A DNA stretch of 64,000 bases from Ascochyta rabiei. Taxonomy: Eukaryota > Ascomycota > Dothideomycetes > Pleosporales > Didymellaceae. The DNA lies in assembly GCF_004011695.2 (NCBI RefSeq), contig NC_082413.1, forward strand, positions 186,001 to 250,000, given 5' to 3'. Shown here piece by piece: positions 20,299 through 32,952 of the stretch (positions are counted from its first letter, which is position 1; each line of letters starts with the position of its first letter). The notes under the pieces were generated by a model. That model did no database searches, was not told where the DNA came from, and saw nothing but the letters and a program-made list of their open reading frames with translations. A program made the translations under genes and the position numbers.

Positions 20299-20970
20299 AT
20301 GAACACGGCGACGACTCCGCCCGTGTACGGCCGGAGTGAAGTCAGGAGCCTCTTTCTAGACTTTACAAACTCGCAGATCTCGCCCGTCTATGCTCGCTGC
20401 CTGGCCAATGCCATCGAAACGCAGAGAGGCTTCCCTCGCGCGACTTGTGACCTTCGCAATCCGAGACCCAAATCCCGTTCCTCGATGAGCGAAAACACAG
20501 ACAGTAATGTCTTCTCTCAGCAAACCATTTTTGCTGCAGCCGAACATTCACCAAGAGGATTCAGGGTCGACGGATGGATTCTTTACGAGAAGAAACCCCA
20601 CGAGCCTTGCAATACCCTTCCACGCAAGGGCGTGTTCGAGAAACGTGCCTCGGAACCAAAGGAGAGGAAGTATTTTCCGAATATCATCAGGAAAGACAAG
20701 GTACAGCAGGAGATGCTGGAGAAAAGGTGCAATCAGCGGTATGCGATACACGTAATGAAGACCGAACGGGAAGAGCATGTGAGGGCGGAAAAGATCGAGA
20801 AGCGCAATGCGAGAGTCAGGGCAAGCGAGGAGATGTACGAGAGGAATCTGGAGAGGACGAAGAGAATCGCAGGGAAACGCGAAGGAATGGCTTCCGTGCA
20901 AGACGTCAAGAGGGAAATCGAACAGACCAGGATTCAGCAGGAGATTGATGCCATGGCCAGTGAGAAATGA
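20299..20970 (+). CDS. Charged coiled-coil hypothetical protein
   Basis: A single exon of 223 aa from MNTATTPPVYGRSEVRSLFL; an in-frame ATG at 20182 would add 39 hydrophobic residues that look like translated 5' UTR. The N-terminal half is mixed. From about residue 120 the chain is strongly Lys/Arg/Glu-rich (EKRASEPKERKYFPNIIRKD, ... KIEKRNARVRASEEMYERNL) and should form a long helix or coiled coil. No family is recognised. Codon-like composition and a clean frame make it a reasonable gene. It is followed by the GH43 gene on the same strand, 464 bp downstream. Confidence 0.55.
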   Translation: MNTATTPPVYGRSEVRSLFLDFTNSQISPVYARCLANAIETQRGFPRATCDLRNPRPKSRSSMSENTDSNVFSQQTIFAAAEHSPRGFRVDGWILYEKKPHEPCNTLPRKGVFEKRASEPKERKYFPNIIRKDKVQQEMLEKRCNQRYAIHVMKTEREEHVRAEKIEKRNARVRASEEMYERNLERTKRIAGKREGMASVQDVKREIEQTRIQQEIDAMASEK

Positions 20971-21434
20971 GAGGTTAGAGTGTTGAGTGGTGGAGAGACG
21001 ATGAAGGTAGGGCTCCTTGTCAACGATGCTATCGGCAAATCACGTGCTGACGCGTTGTAGCCAACAACACGGCGCGTAGCCGGCAGATCGCGCAGTCACC
21101 GACACGTCCACGTTGTTCCTCCGCCAGCCCGACCGCCAGCCCGGCCGTCATCAGCCCGACGTGTGGAGCGGAAGAATTCCCGGCTAAAGAGACCCACGAC
21201 TCCATTCAAGAGTTCATCCTCCACTGCAGCCCCGACTGATCTCACTCCAGCAGCAATGCCGTTCTGAGCCCCACCCCACGCTTGGCCCCTGGTCCACCGT
21301 CCCGGCGGTTAAACAGGGCAGCTCTTCCATCATGCGGGCAATGCCCCTCCACATAAGTATGCGCTGCCTACGCGTAAAAGGGAAGACGCGACAGCTCTCG
21401 ACGCACCCACGTAAAACACCAAAACACCGCCAAC
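20971..21434. promoter_or_regulatory. GH43 upstream region
   Basis: 464 bp between two same-strand genes. cagcccgaccgccagcccg-type repeats occur near 21125-21160. No catabolite-repressor or xylanase-activator site is assigned. Confidence 0.35.
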
Positions 21435-22418
21435 ATGGCCGACAAGGAACCCATCGTGACCCACGTCTTCACTGCCGACCCCTCGGCGCACGTGTTCAAC
21501 GGCAAGCTCTACGTCTACCCCTCGCACGACCGTGAGACAGACATCAAGGACAACGACAATGGCGACCAGTACGACATGGCCGACTACCACGTCTTCAGCA
21601 TGGACACCGTCGGCGGCCCGGTAACAGATCACGGCGTCGTCCTGAAGCAAGAAGACATCCCGTGGGTCTCGAAACAACTCTGGGCCCCCGACGCAGCGAC
21701 CAAGAACGGGAAATACTACCTCTACTTCCCCGCACGGGACAAGGAGGGCATTTTCCGCGTGGGTGTAGCAGTCGGCGATAGACCCGAAGGCCCATTCAAG
21801 CCAGAACCCGACTACATCAAAGACAGCTTCAGCATCGACCCAGCCACCTTTGTCGACGACGACGGCTCCGCGTACCTCTTCTTCGGCGGCATCTGGGGCG
21901 GGCAACTGCAATGCTGGACGACCGGCAAGTTCGTCCGCGAAGACTACGAAAAGATGGAAGCCTCTTCCGGCGACGCGCTCAGCGCCAAAGTAGGCAAGCT
22001 CACAGACGACATGACCCAATTCGCCTCTCCACCGACCGACGTCCAGATCCTCGACCCAGCGACACAGAAGCCGCTCCAAGCCGCCGACCACGACCGGCGG
22101 TTCTTCGAAGCCGCGTGGCTGCACAAGCACAACGGCAAGTACTACTTCAGCTACAGCACCGGCGACACGCATTTCCTGTGCTACGCCATCGGCGACAGCC
22201 CCGTGGGGCCGTTTACGTATGCGGGCAGGATCCTGGAGCCGGTCATCGGGTGGACGACGCATCATAGTATTGCCGAGTTCAAGGGGAAGTGGTATCTCTT
22301 CTACCATGATTCCTCGCTCAGCAAGGGTGTGAATCATCTGCGGTGTGTTAAGATTAGGGAGATTGTGTATGATGAGCAGGGGCATATCAAGTTGGCTGAG
22401 GCGCAGCCGAAGGTGTGA
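21435..22418 (+). CDS. GH43 glycoside hydrolase (xylosidase/arabinosidase-like)
   Basis: A single exon of 327 aa. The fold is a five-blade beta-propeller of glycoside hydrolase family 43, enzymes that remove xylose or arabinose from plant polysaccharides. Expected acidic residues are visible: D15 in TADPSAHVF (base), an Asp near 135 in SIDPATFVDDDGSAYLFFGG (pKa modulator) and a Glu near 225 in RFFEAAWLHKHNGKYYFSYS (acid). HHSIAEFKGKWYLFYHDSSL follows near the end. There is no signal peptide, so it is probably intracellular or exported unconventionally. Lack of introns and of a secretion signal fit bacterial ancestry, but this is inference. It converges on the MOSC gene with a 131-bp gap. Confidence 0.9.
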   Translation: MADKEPIVTHVFTADPSAHVFNGKLYVYPSHDRETDIKDNDNGDQYDMADYHVFSMDTVGGPVTDHGVVLKQEDIPWVSKQLWAPDAATKNGKYYLYFPARDKEGIFRVGVAVGDRPEGPFKPEPDYIKDSFSIDPATFVDDDGSAYLFFGGIWGGQLQCWTTGKFVREDYEKMEASSGDALSAKVGKLTDDMTQFASPPTDVQILDPATQKPLQAADHDRRFFEAAWLHKHNGKYYFSYSTGDTHFLCYAIGDSPVGPFTYAGRILEPVIGWTTHHSIAEFKGKWYLFYHDSSLSKGVNHLRCVKIREIVYDEQGHIKLAEAQPKV

Positions 22419-22549
22419 AAATATCGAATGTTTCTTCTTAATGATTGGTTGGGGTTCTTGTTAGAGCGTGCCTGTTCCTGCCATACATACTCCAAGACAT
22501 ACGGACTAACATGTCCATTCAAACTCTACTTCTTCACGACCCCCCCTGC

Positions 22550-23678
22550 CTAAAACCCAGCCTTGTACCGATGCTGATCCGTAACCTCCGTAACCTCCAG
22601 CTGCATCCCAACTTTAATCTCCGCGCCCTCGCGCGGCACACACAACATACCGTAACAGGGCTTGTACGTGATGCCCGCATCGATCCTGCGGTACTTCATC
22701 AGCGTGTCCCACGGCTGCCGCTTATGCTCCTCGGCCGTCTCGGGATCCACATTCGGCACGTGACACCGCGCACAGCGCTGCGTGACATCCAAGTCCGCGA
22801 CCGTCTTGCCGGCGGAGGAAATGCGCAGCGTCTTCCAGCGGTCTTCATCCCACGGTGCAGAGGGCTGCCCGCGCACGAGCACGTTGGGCCGGAAGCGCCG
22901 CACGTCGAGCTCGAGCTCGAGCTCGCTGGTCTCGGCCGAGCGGATCCGGCTGTTGAGTTCGTCGATGCTGGACTGTGAAGCTACGAGTACGGGCATCAGA
23001 TCGGGGAAGCAGGTTGATGCGTTTCGGCCTAGGAGCTCGGCGGCGCCGTTTGAGCGTAGTGCGCGTGGCTCTGGGCATTCTGGTGACTTGTACACGAGGC
23101 GGACTTGTCTGCCGAAGAAGTCGTTGAAGGGTCCCGTGAGCTTGGTCGAGTATACTTGGGCTGGTGTTGACTGGTTCCAGATCTCGACCTCGTGGCGTTC
23201 GGTGTTGGAGGCGAGCCATTCTGAGGTTGGATGGGCGGGAATACTGAACTCCAGCTTCTCGTCAATGGAGTTTGGTGCTGGGGCTGTGACGGTCAGGATG
23301 TCGGTTTCTGCGTCGTAGCTTGGACGGATCAAGGTCATTTTGGCGTTTTGACGGATCGTTAGGAACTTGTAGTCATCTGCGGTCACCCACATCCACTGTC
23401 GATCTATAGAGTGCGGTCAGCGAACAGGGTCGATAGACTGTTTTCCGGTCAAGCATACCGAGATCAAGTCCCGTGAGAAGCAGCTTTGCTGACTGCACTT
23501 TGATGCCATGGCAGGACTTGATAGGGTGGATGTACAGAGCCGTGATCTCAGTCGGCGGAGGAAGCGGTCCGGCGTTGCTCTTCTTTGGTTGGGCCCTTGT
23601 GAAGTACAGATAGGTCAGGATTGGTAAGAAGAACAGGGAGAGGATGATGGCCAGCTGCGTGCCGTTCGACTGCGCCAT
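22550..23678 (-). CDS. Membrane-anchored MOSC-domain protein (mARC-like)
   Basis: Two exons: 23678-23459 and 23403-22550; 357 aa, with a 55-nt intron (GTATGC...CTATAG) joining LTGLDL to DRQWMWV. An N-terminal helix (LAIILSLFFLPILTYLYF) anchors the protein. A MOSC N-terminal beta-barrel domain follows (ITALYIHPIKSCHGIKVQSA) and then the MOSC domain. TQRCARCHVPNVDPETAEE contains the conserved Cys that ligates the molybdenum cofactor in this superfamily. Domain order matches mitochondrial amidoxime-reducing components, which reduce N-hydroxylated compounds. Its substrate is unknown. Confidence 0.88.
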
Positions 23679-24484
23679 GGTGGTGATGTCCAGTAAGGGC
23701 CGGTTACGACGTGCGTACTTCGATGTAAGCTTCTAGAGCCTAGTGGAATGCAAACGACCGAGGGCAAGGTGAACTAAGCAAACTGGGATCCACAGCCTCA
23801 ATCGATATTGCAGAGTCGTACGCTTGCAGACCAGCTATGCATTTGGTGTGTTCGGTTTTTAGCGAGGAATTCGACACTTATGGCGGTCTGTAAAGGTGAC
23901 GCATGGCCCGGGCGATAGGGCGCGCCCTTGGAGCCAAACAGGCGACTCGGGGCGGCAACAACGCGGAATCAGTGGGGTTGGTTGCCAATTAATCATACAC
24001 AAGATTTGAACGCACGGACACGTGCAAGGTACAGTCAAAGCTGTAGAATGTGTCGGATAGTGTTACATTATCTAAAGACATTCGAGGTGGGTTTACCATC
24101 TATGGGCTTCGCCTTCAAACTCCGAGAACCTGCCTCATTACGTCGATTGCTCCGGATGCTGCGTGAAATGAGATGTTGAACAATGCAATCATAGAAAATA
24201 TGTGGTGCTACGACAACACAAAGGAAGTTCTCTTTTGAGCAAATCGGAACAGGATATGAAAACCGTAAACAACGCTACATTATGGGTATACCTTGCTTCC
24301 AAACTCAAAGACGAAAGGAAAGATGAAGAGTACAGCTCCGTTGTGGGGACGTGTGTCTCGCTCAGCTCGGCGCGGCGCGGTGGTAGACGAGCTTTCGCTG
24401 GCGCGAGGTTCGGGATCACTTTCTCAGTGAGGTGCGGGATTGATTGAGAGGTTTGTTGTTGTGGGTGCTAGCGATGCCCTGAGC
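23679..24484. other. Intergenic, no gene seen
   Basis: Contains the MOSC promoter side and, toward 24484, the 3' side of the zinc-finger gene. An 83-codon open stretch at 23928-24179 shows no family resemblance. Confidence 0.45.
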
Positions 24485-26463
24485 TCACCCCCAGCTCAGC
24501 TCATTGTTCCAATTCATGGTGTCCCGTTGGCCGCTGTGTTGGGATATATTGCTTGGCTTCCTTCGCATGATCATCCTGGAGAAACGATTGCCTTGTGTTT
24601 CGTCCTTGGGAGGAGGTGCAGGTGGCTGCTGTTCCGGGTGTAGGCCTCGATGGCTGTTGCCAGAAATATTCACTAGCTTGGGGACATACTTTCGAGATGT
24701 CGACGATGTACTGTTGGAGTGTTGCATGAAGTTGGGCGGGACGCTCTGCCTCTGTTGAGGCTGTTGTTGTTGCTGTTGCTGTTGTTGAGGGTAGTGGGCG
24801 AAATTGGCGTACTGCGAGGTTGGGACAGAAACAACTTCCTTCGGCGGCGCGTAGTTCATGTACGAAGTCGGCTGTTGAAAGTTGATTAGGTCGGGGGTGG
24901 ACACAAAGTCCGTATTTGGCCAGGTTTGTTGCTGCTGAAAGCTCTGTTGTTGCAGTGGCTGTGTGAAGGATGCTGACAAGGTTGCCATACTCGCGTTGTA
25001 TCCTCCATACGCTCCCATGCTTGTGTCCGCAGTCAAGTGCGGTTGCGACATGTCGGTGGTGACGGGCCATTGGCTCTGTTGAAACGTTTGATGATGGTGC
25101 ATGACCTGCGGAGGTTCGACAGGATCCAAGTCCATCATCTGCTGGTCTTGTGAAACACCATGCGAGCTCTGCAATCTCGAGTCAGATGCAAAATCGGAGG
25201 CTTCAAGCTTGAATTCGACAATTTCGCTGTGGGCTGAGTCATTGGGCTCTGAGACGTCGGGGGTCATCTCCGGAGCGGACTCGACGACATCTTTTGGTTC
25301 GATTTCAGCCAGGTCGTAGGTATCCTGGACCAACTTCTCAACGTCGAAAGCACTGGTGTGCCACTTGGTTTCAAGCTTGTATCGTAGGCGGTTGCATTTC
25401 TTCGATTCCCAGGACAGCTTTGGCCAGTTTTGATCGTCTCCGTGGCGCTGGGTCAGGAGTGTATTCCACGCAAGCGCAGCGTCAGACTGCTTCAGCAGTG
25501 CCAGGATAACGTTGGTGAAGTTCCACTTTGAGCCTCCTTTCTCCTCGAAATGCAACGCGATGTGCTCGCACCGTTCCTCCCAAGTGGTCAGTAGGGAGGC
25601 ACAGAAGCCGCAACCCCAAGCATCCTTGTCGTGCATAACGATCTCGTACTTCTTGACACACGGCGAAGCTTTTCTGCTGGTCGGTTGTCCACTCTCTCGT
25701 GGCTGCTTGCAGTGTTCACAGCCCTGTTCAGAGTTAGCAGGGAGACGTCAAGGTGCGGCAACATTCTACGTACGTGTAGCTTGGTGTGATGCTCACGGAA
25801 ACGCTTGCCGGCGTGGAAGATCTGCTCGCAGTCGGGGCAGCGCCATGTGAGCCTCTGCTCGTGGAATTCCTCCTCGTGTGACTTCCAGTACGGCTTCGAT
25901 TTGAGGGCTTTGTCGCAGAACGTGCAAGCAAAGTTTTTGGGCGCTGGGGTCGACGCGGTGGAAATGGTGGACAGGCGGGAGGAGGCGGTGGACATGCGTG
26001 AAGAGGCCGTGCTGTAGTGGGTGAAGGACGAATCGGTCGACGCAATCGAGGAACGTGGGTCCGACATCATGCTCGGCACTCTGCTGGAAGGCACGCTCAG
26101 GTACGATGCGCGACTGCCGAGAGTCGATGTGGACATGATGGACGACCTGTCCGGCACTGGGCGCATGCCATCTGCGTGGGGGTGAGCGGGCGCGAAGCCA
26201 GGGGTGTGTTGACACGAACCTCCATTGCGCGCCGCCTGCAACAACAGCAGGATCTGTTGGTCGTCGAGATGCTTCAGGCCATGGATGTGGTCGATGACGG
26301 TAGGGTTGAGCGAGCCGTGGGCGGAGTGGCGCGGTGACGAGGTCGCGCTTTCGGATACACTACTCAAGGGCATGGAGCCCTGCAGACTGCGGCGAGGACG
26401 CTTGAAGGAATTGCTGGGCTGGGGGGTGCCATATGGGTAGAGTTGAGGGTCGTCGTTCTCCAT
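24485..26463 (-). CDS. Q-rich C2H2 zinc-finger protein
   Basis: Two exons: 26463-25774 and 25723-24485; 642 aa. The 50-nt intron (GTACGT...GCTAACTCTGAACAG) lies between HHTKLH and GCEHCKQ. Zinc fingers: FACTFCDKALKSKPYWKSH... at about 177-200 and WRCPDCEQIFHAGKRFREHH... at about 207-230, then further Cys pairs (GCEHC, GCGFC) before CEHIALHF. The N-terminus is Ser-rich, with repeated STASSRMSTASSRLS. The C-terminal half is Gln/Pro-rich with a polyQ run near residue 545 and ends MNWNNELSWG. This suits a fungal transcription factor; targets are unknown. Confidence 0.88.
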
Positions 26464-28930
26464 GGTATCCAGATTCGCGCGTAGAGGCCAATATCATGCC
26501 CGAATCCGGTGCTGGCGGGCCGTCGCAGGGTCGGTGAGGTGGTGTCGCAGCGAAAGGGGGTCAGGCGTACGCGCGGTAGAAGCGTTCGAGAAGGTGCGGC
26601 GCTTTTGTCGGAATGGTTGGATGGGGACAAGCACGTGACCTGGGCCGTCAGCCAGAGACCGATCGTCTAATCTCCTGGGCGGAGGACGCGGATGGCTCTT
26701 GTCAGAGGAGGCATCGTTTCAACAAGCCCTAGAAGGGTCCGGATGAAACCACTTGGCGCTGCAGGCATGCAGGCGCGCAGACAGTCAGCCATTCCCGCGC
26801 AGGGCTCCGTAAATAGAGTACGCAGACGTCTGTAGCCAGCCTGGACCGCTCCGTGAAGCCTTCACTTGCTCGAGAGCCTCACCTCTTCGGCTGCGAACCC
26901 TCCAGATCCATCACGCGCAACGGCGAACGCGAGCAATGTGCTGAGCGATCGCCAGGACGGCCGCGGTAGCGCCGCCGGCCTTTCACTTCTCCAAATCCTA
27001 CCCCTGAGCGAGCATTGTGAAACGACACTAAGCTCGAAAGAGTCGCTCTGTTCTTGTCGCCCATCGTGTTGGGCGACTAGATTCATCGTACCACGCTCTC
27101 AGCTTTCTCACAGCCTTGCGGGATGCGCATCGACCTGCTTGCTGTTGCGAGCTTTTCTGGAGCCTTGCATCGTTTTCGCGAACTACTGCACAAGAGCGCC
27201 GGCTAACCCCACCAATGTGGCGCAATAGCGACTCGCAAGTCCGCAATTGGCTAGGAACACGCGTGCCCGTGGAGGACGCACCTCGGATGCACCTCAGATG
27301 CACTTCAGATGAGGCTCAGACCGACATGCCAGGAAGCGCTTGGACATCAACATGAACTCAGACTTGTGGCAGCGCTTCTTGAATGCACTCCAGAAGCTGT
27401 GTGAACTGCACATCCCTCGGACCACGCAAGCTCAAGACGATCGGCATCGGATACCGGATCCGAAGCAACAACACCTCATGATGTGTTGTCAAGTGAGCAA
27501 GCCGTCCCCTGCTCGCGATTCTCGATTCTCCGTCTGTCGTCATACTTGAAGCGGGAAAGGCCGACCTAGGTGTCAGCACTCCACCTGGGATGAACGTTGT
27601 AACCCTTGAGGATCTGCTTCCGGGCCCGCTACCTTGCACTATCGAAAGAACCCAGGAGAGCGATCCTGGCAGTCGTCCCTGGATCTGGGGACCTGTAGCA
27701 TGTGGTAATCGTTGAGCGGTTGCTATTTCAAGAGCATTTCTGAAAAGCGAGCAACCAAGAAACGAAGTCGTTGCCTGACCCAGATAAGAGGCAGAGTCAT
27801 GAAACATCGTTTACTATACCAAGCGACCGAGCAGCCCTGTCAGCATGCATTTAGGACCGAGGTGCACGAAAATTTGCGCCGCGCGCCAAAGACGTTCGGG
27901 CGCATCGGTATCTTTGAGAGCCGTATACTCAGCTCGAAAATGATTTGTGTGGTGCTTAGATTAAGTTCTGAATACGGGCGTCGTTGAAGGGATGAGACTG
28001 CCTTGACGCAATCTAATAGATCAAAGTTCTCGCATATTCAGACCTCGTTCCGATAGACAACTGTTGGGTTCAGAGGCTGACCGTCCTGATTGCGTTGATC
28101 TTGCATCTTGAGAGCTTTTGGACACGAGAGCGTCTGGTGGTCAGGGTAATGACTTACCCTGTGTATGGTGCAAATGAGTACAGTCGAAAGTCCGCGAAGT
28201 GATGGACGGCATAGAAGGGTTGAAGTAGTGTTGTTGGCTGCACGCTTTCGTAAGTTGAAGTCTTGTCTAGCAACCACGATGAATCAATATCGATCAGACA
28301 GGGAGGAAGAGGAAAGGGAAGAGAAAGAAAGAAGACCATGACTCTCGTCCATGACAGCTTTAACAACCCAAACTACCTAAGAATCGAAGACTGTCAGGGT
28401 ATAAGATTTACCGATCATTTCCCTTGAGCGTGGGCGTTGAACAGTGTGAATAAACGTTTGAGCGATGGAAGGTGCATCTCCATGGGACCCGGAGCTTGGA
28501 AGTACCACTTTCCAGCAGCTGCTCGAACACAAAACAAGCAGAAAACCTCGAGTACAGTTGGGGTGGTGTGCTACGTACAGGCGTAGGGTCAGACATTGTG
28601 AAAGCTGCTGGTGGTGGTCAAGCGATTGCGGATGGGAAGGTGCAGGTGCGCTTACCAAAATAGGCTAGCGCATCTGTCGCGTCGCGTCCACGTCCTCCAA
28701 GAACACTTTAACGCTTTGATGCTAGAGCTTTCCCCGCCACGAACATTCCTACGTTGTCCACCTCCCAATTGCGGCTCTGTTCGCTATCTTCATGTCAGTT
28801 TCCCAATCTTAGCGAAGTCGTGATATTTTGTTCAGAAGCAAGCTTCGATTCAGCAAACGAGCCCGCACGTGTACGCGAACAGAACGCGTCAATCCCGAGC
28901 TGCCCCCTCACTTCGAATCGCAAAGACAAC
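26464..28930. other. Long intergenic region, no supported gene
   Basis: Nearly 2.5 kb without recognisable coding sequence. Several open stretches of 60-150 codons occur on both strands but overlap each other and show no domain or splice-linked continuation. A short direct repeat (cggatgcacctcagatgcacttcagatg) is at about 27284-27311. Promoters of the zinc-finger gene (left) and MRC1 (right) must be here. Confidence 0.45.
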
Positions 28931-31900
28931 ATGGCGACAGCATCTTTAGGCGCCAACTCTGCGTCCTCAAAACCCCGAACCAAGCTGCTAGCAGCCCTAC
29001 GAAAATCAGACTCGAGCGACTCTTCGGAAAGCAGTGCCGACTCCGCCAGCGATGGATCTGATTCGGAGGATATGCCTACCACCACCAGCTCTCTATTGGA
29101 GCCACGGCCACAGCCCAAAGCGCAATCGCCCGAGGCAGAAGAAGAGGTGGATGCCGAAAGCGCGTACCAGCGCATGAAGCAGCGGTTGGCGGCGGAGAAA
29201 GAGTCGCAGCAACAACGAGCTCAGAAAGATGAGCCTGTCATTGTCGCGGCTCTCAGCAGCGACGACGAAGAGGAGATGCCGACACGGAAACCTGTTCGTA
29301 AATCCATATTAGCGAAGCAGCAGCCTTCCAGCGTAAACGCATCGCCAACGCCCAGCGTTCGATCTCGCCAGTCGTCCCCTGGTCTTTTTGTTTCACCACA
29401 CCCCTCTCCGGTCAAGAGGCGATCTCCAATCGGGGCCTCTGCTGATTCCAATTCAGACCCCTCCTCACAACGCGCCGCTGCCGCTGACCTGCAGGATCGT
29501 GTAAAGCGTATCAAAGCCGAGAGGTTGGCAAAGCAGAAAGAAGAAGAAACTCAACGGGCAACGAAGCCGGCATCCAGGCGTTCACCAGACCAGGATGCTG
29601 GTAGTGACACCGATGGCGAAATCGACAGGCGATTGACTCAGCAGTCTAAGCCTACTCGAAGGGCAGGCAAGAAAGCGCTGGAAGCTATGGCTCGCGACCA
29701 GCAACGAATCAGTCGTAACATGCAACTGACTCATCAGTCGAAGACGAAGAAGCGATATTCAACAAAAGACCTATTCACCAAATTCGGGTTCAACGCGCCA
29801 AACGACGGAACAGCCACGGCACCGCCTACCCCAGAACCCATATCAGCGCTTGTATCTTCGGACATCGAAGCTCAGCCAATACACGACACACCGCCCACGA
29901 GCCCACCACATCAGGACGGTGCCACAGAGAAGGCTATGCTTGAAGATGGAAACTCCACACCAAAGGCAACGGTCATCGAGCAAGCGGATGATGCTACACC
30001 CGTACCCACAAGAACAGATAAGGGTAAAGGTCGAGCACCAGAGTTTGCACACCTCCCTACACGGACTTGGGGAACACATGCACAGCCAGTGACCGTTCAG
30101 CATGCTCAAGTACGAGCCGTCACGCCTCTGGATGACGCCATGGTTGAACTGTCCGACTCTGACGATGGTGCTAAGGCAGCGCCGAAGAGCAGATTTGCAG
30201 TCTTTGACCGCATACGCACGAAAGAGCAGGATGATTCAAAATCATTTGTAACCCTTCGCCATCTCGCACATCTCACGTCTCCAAAGAACACTCGCAAAGG
30301 GCCCAGGACGATCAGTCGCAGCGAGATGCACTTTTCTCTAGCTCAAAAGGCCCGTCAACAAGCGCAAAAGATGCGTGAAGAGAGGTTGGAGGAACTCAAA
30401 CGCCGCGGTATTCACGTCGAGACTGCAGAAGAGCGGGAGAAGAACCAGATTGAAATTGAAGACATTGTGGCCCAGTTCGAGAAACAAAGGCAAAAAGACC
30501 TCAAACTCGCCAAGCTTGAGAAGAAGGAAGCGGAGGCCAATGGAATGCCCATTGACGAACTGCCCTCGAGTGATGAGTCGGACGATGATTACGTTGCCAG
30601 TGGCGAAGAGAACATGGTGGAGGGCGATGACGACGATCAGCAAGATGAGGAAGCTGAGCTCGATCTCTCTGGCTCTGAAGATGAATCAATGGAGGATGAA
30701 GATGCCGAAGATGTCGAGGCCTCCAATAATTTGATTGATGGAGCCGCCGAGGAGGACGAGCAATCTGAAGTCGAAGATGCGCCTATGCCCGATGAGTTGG
30801 CCGACGAGGACGATGAGCACATCGCTCCCGTGCGAAAACAGACAGTAAAAAGATCCCGGAGAGTCGTCGACGATGAAGACGAGAGCGACGACGACGCGCC
30901 CAAACCTGGTTCACCCACCCAGAAAGCGACCCAAGACGATGCAAAAGCTGTATTTGGCTTCGGCAACTCGAACACGGGTCTCGGCCTCACACAGATGTTC
31001 GCAGGGACCATGGCTAACCTGGACGACTCGCAAGCTACCTATCAGGAACCAGAGCAGGATTCTCTGGATTTCCTCCGAAGCTTACCAGACACCCAACCTG
31101 GTGCGAACTCCAGCCAGGCAGATGACACACTGGTACCTAACAGCCAGTCACTCATGTCGCCTCGCAAAGAGTTGCAGACTGGTGCCGAATCCCAATTCAG
31201 CTTGGGTATAAGTCAGGTAGTCGGACCAAGTCCTTCACGTACTCAGTTCTCAGAAGCTCCTGAGCCTACGCAAGATGCTGGTTTTTCTTTCTCTCGCTCA
31301 CCAGCCGGTTTCATGGCCCCGATTTCTACCATGGACACCGTCATGATGTCTGTCGCTGAGTCGCCGATCAAGAAGCGAACGGGCAAGCTCCAGCGCGGTC
31401 GCCGCGAAGCTGCCGTCGAGCTCTCCGATATCGAGGAAAACCTCATTGATGCCGCTTCTGACATGAGTGATGTCGATGACATCCAGCGACCTCCAAAACA
31501 CAGAGATGCTTTCCGCGCTATGCAGAAGGGTGCAAAGAAGCAGAGGGCCATCGACGAGTTCAACAAGAAGACGAGTCTGGCTAAGAACGTCGTCGAAGAG
31601 CAGGCCGACGAATCTGAAGACGAGTACGCAGGTATTGGAGGGATTAGTGACGACGAAAGCGGCGAGGAGGACGATGAACTGAAGAACATGATCGACCATA
31701 GCGAAGTCAAGGTAGACGAGCGACAGATCGCTGCCTTCTACGCGTAAGCTCTCCCTACTCATCAGACTCTCCCAATCACTAACAGTCTCATAGCGACAAA
31801 TCCAAGAAAGATGACGAGAAGAACATCAACCAGCTCTATAAAGATCTCATGAACGGTGGTCTCCGCAAGCGCGCCGGCCGCGACGCCTTCGACATGTCCG

Positions 31901-32844
31901 ACTCTGAAGATGAAGCCGAGATGAAGCAACGCAAGAAGCGCGCCGACTTTGCACGCATGCAAAAAGCACTCATGAGCGACGAAAACATCGGCAAGATTGC
32001 CGAGAATCCAAAACAACAAGCCTTCTTCAAGACGCTTGCCGACTTTGCAGACGATGCAGACTACGACTTCCTGGAGATGCCCGAGCCAAAGAGCATCTAC
32101 GCTGAGGACTCGGAAAGTCAGTCGCAGTTGGAACAGATCCAACAAGATGGAGCCGAGGGCGAGACGGTGGTTCCAGACAGCCAGCTCGCAGCCTCCCAGA
32201 CAGATTCGGTTGTCATGCCTCCACCCAACCTACTGAAGCGCAAGTCTCCCTCGTCATCTCAGAAGGAGAACCGTGCACCGCCCAACCTCCGCCGCGTCGA
32301 CAACGGCCTGACACGCCGCCCCATCACGCTCGCCGACGTGCAGCACTCTGTCTCCGAGCTACTGGAAGACTCGCGCATCGTAGTGCCAGACAGCCAGTAC
32401 GCTTCGGATTCCGACTCTGAGCTCGAGATTGTCGACCGCCCGATGCGCAAAGCAGTCGTCGACCGCCTCACGCTATCCCGGCAGTCCACGCTCGAGGAGT
32501 CGCAGTCGCAGAGCAGCGCAGAGGGCCTCGCGTTCCACGCGCCCTCGCGCAGTGCCACGGGGCCCGGCTTTCGCATCCCCAGCTTGATTCGCCAGGCGAC
32601 TAGTACGCTGTCTGCGACGTCGGAGAGGAGCGAGAGGCACAGTCAGAGTGGTGAGGCGGCTGTCAGGAGAGGTGGGACAGGCCGCAGCAATATCCACGCC
32701 CAGGCCAGAGAGGCGGAGAGGCGGGCGCTGTTGGAGAAGAAGGAGAAGAAGCGCAAGGAGGTGTTGAGGAAGAAGGTGGATGGAGCGAGGCGGAAGGGCG
32801 GGATGAGGAGTGTGTTGGGGGATTTGGGGGGTGGGTTCGAGTAG
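28931..32844 (+). CDS. MRC1: Mrc1/Claspin replication checkpoint mediator
   Basis: Two exons: 28931-31743 and 31794-32844; 1287 aa, with a 50-nt intron (GTAAGC...CACTAACAGTCTCATAG) inside AAFYADKSK. It is an acidic, Ser-rich nuclear protein. RISRNMQLTHQSKTKKRYST at about residues 258-277 is a conserved Mrc1 block. The C-terminal MRC1 domain lies at about 873-985 (SEDEYAGIGGISDDESGEED ... NQLYKDLMNGGLRKR). Many SQ/TQ sites, the targets of ATR/Mec1 kinase, cluster near 700-780 (DDSQ, DTQP, NSSQ, NSQS, ESQF). Mrc1 travels with the fork and transmits replication stress to Rad53/Cds1. I chose the MATASLGAN start over the in-frame ATG at 28754, which adds unlikely sequence. Confidence 0.92.
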
Positions 32845-32952
32845 TTGGGTGTCATTTAGCGTGGCGTCTGGGGTTGATATGGGATTGGATATATTCACAC
32901 TTGACTATTGGGATGTGCGACCTGCTCTCTGTACATTATTCATGGTACACGC

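Noticed and set aside
21330..22385. 351-codon antisense ORF over GH43
   Set aside because: Antisense shadow of a well-supported enzyme gene.
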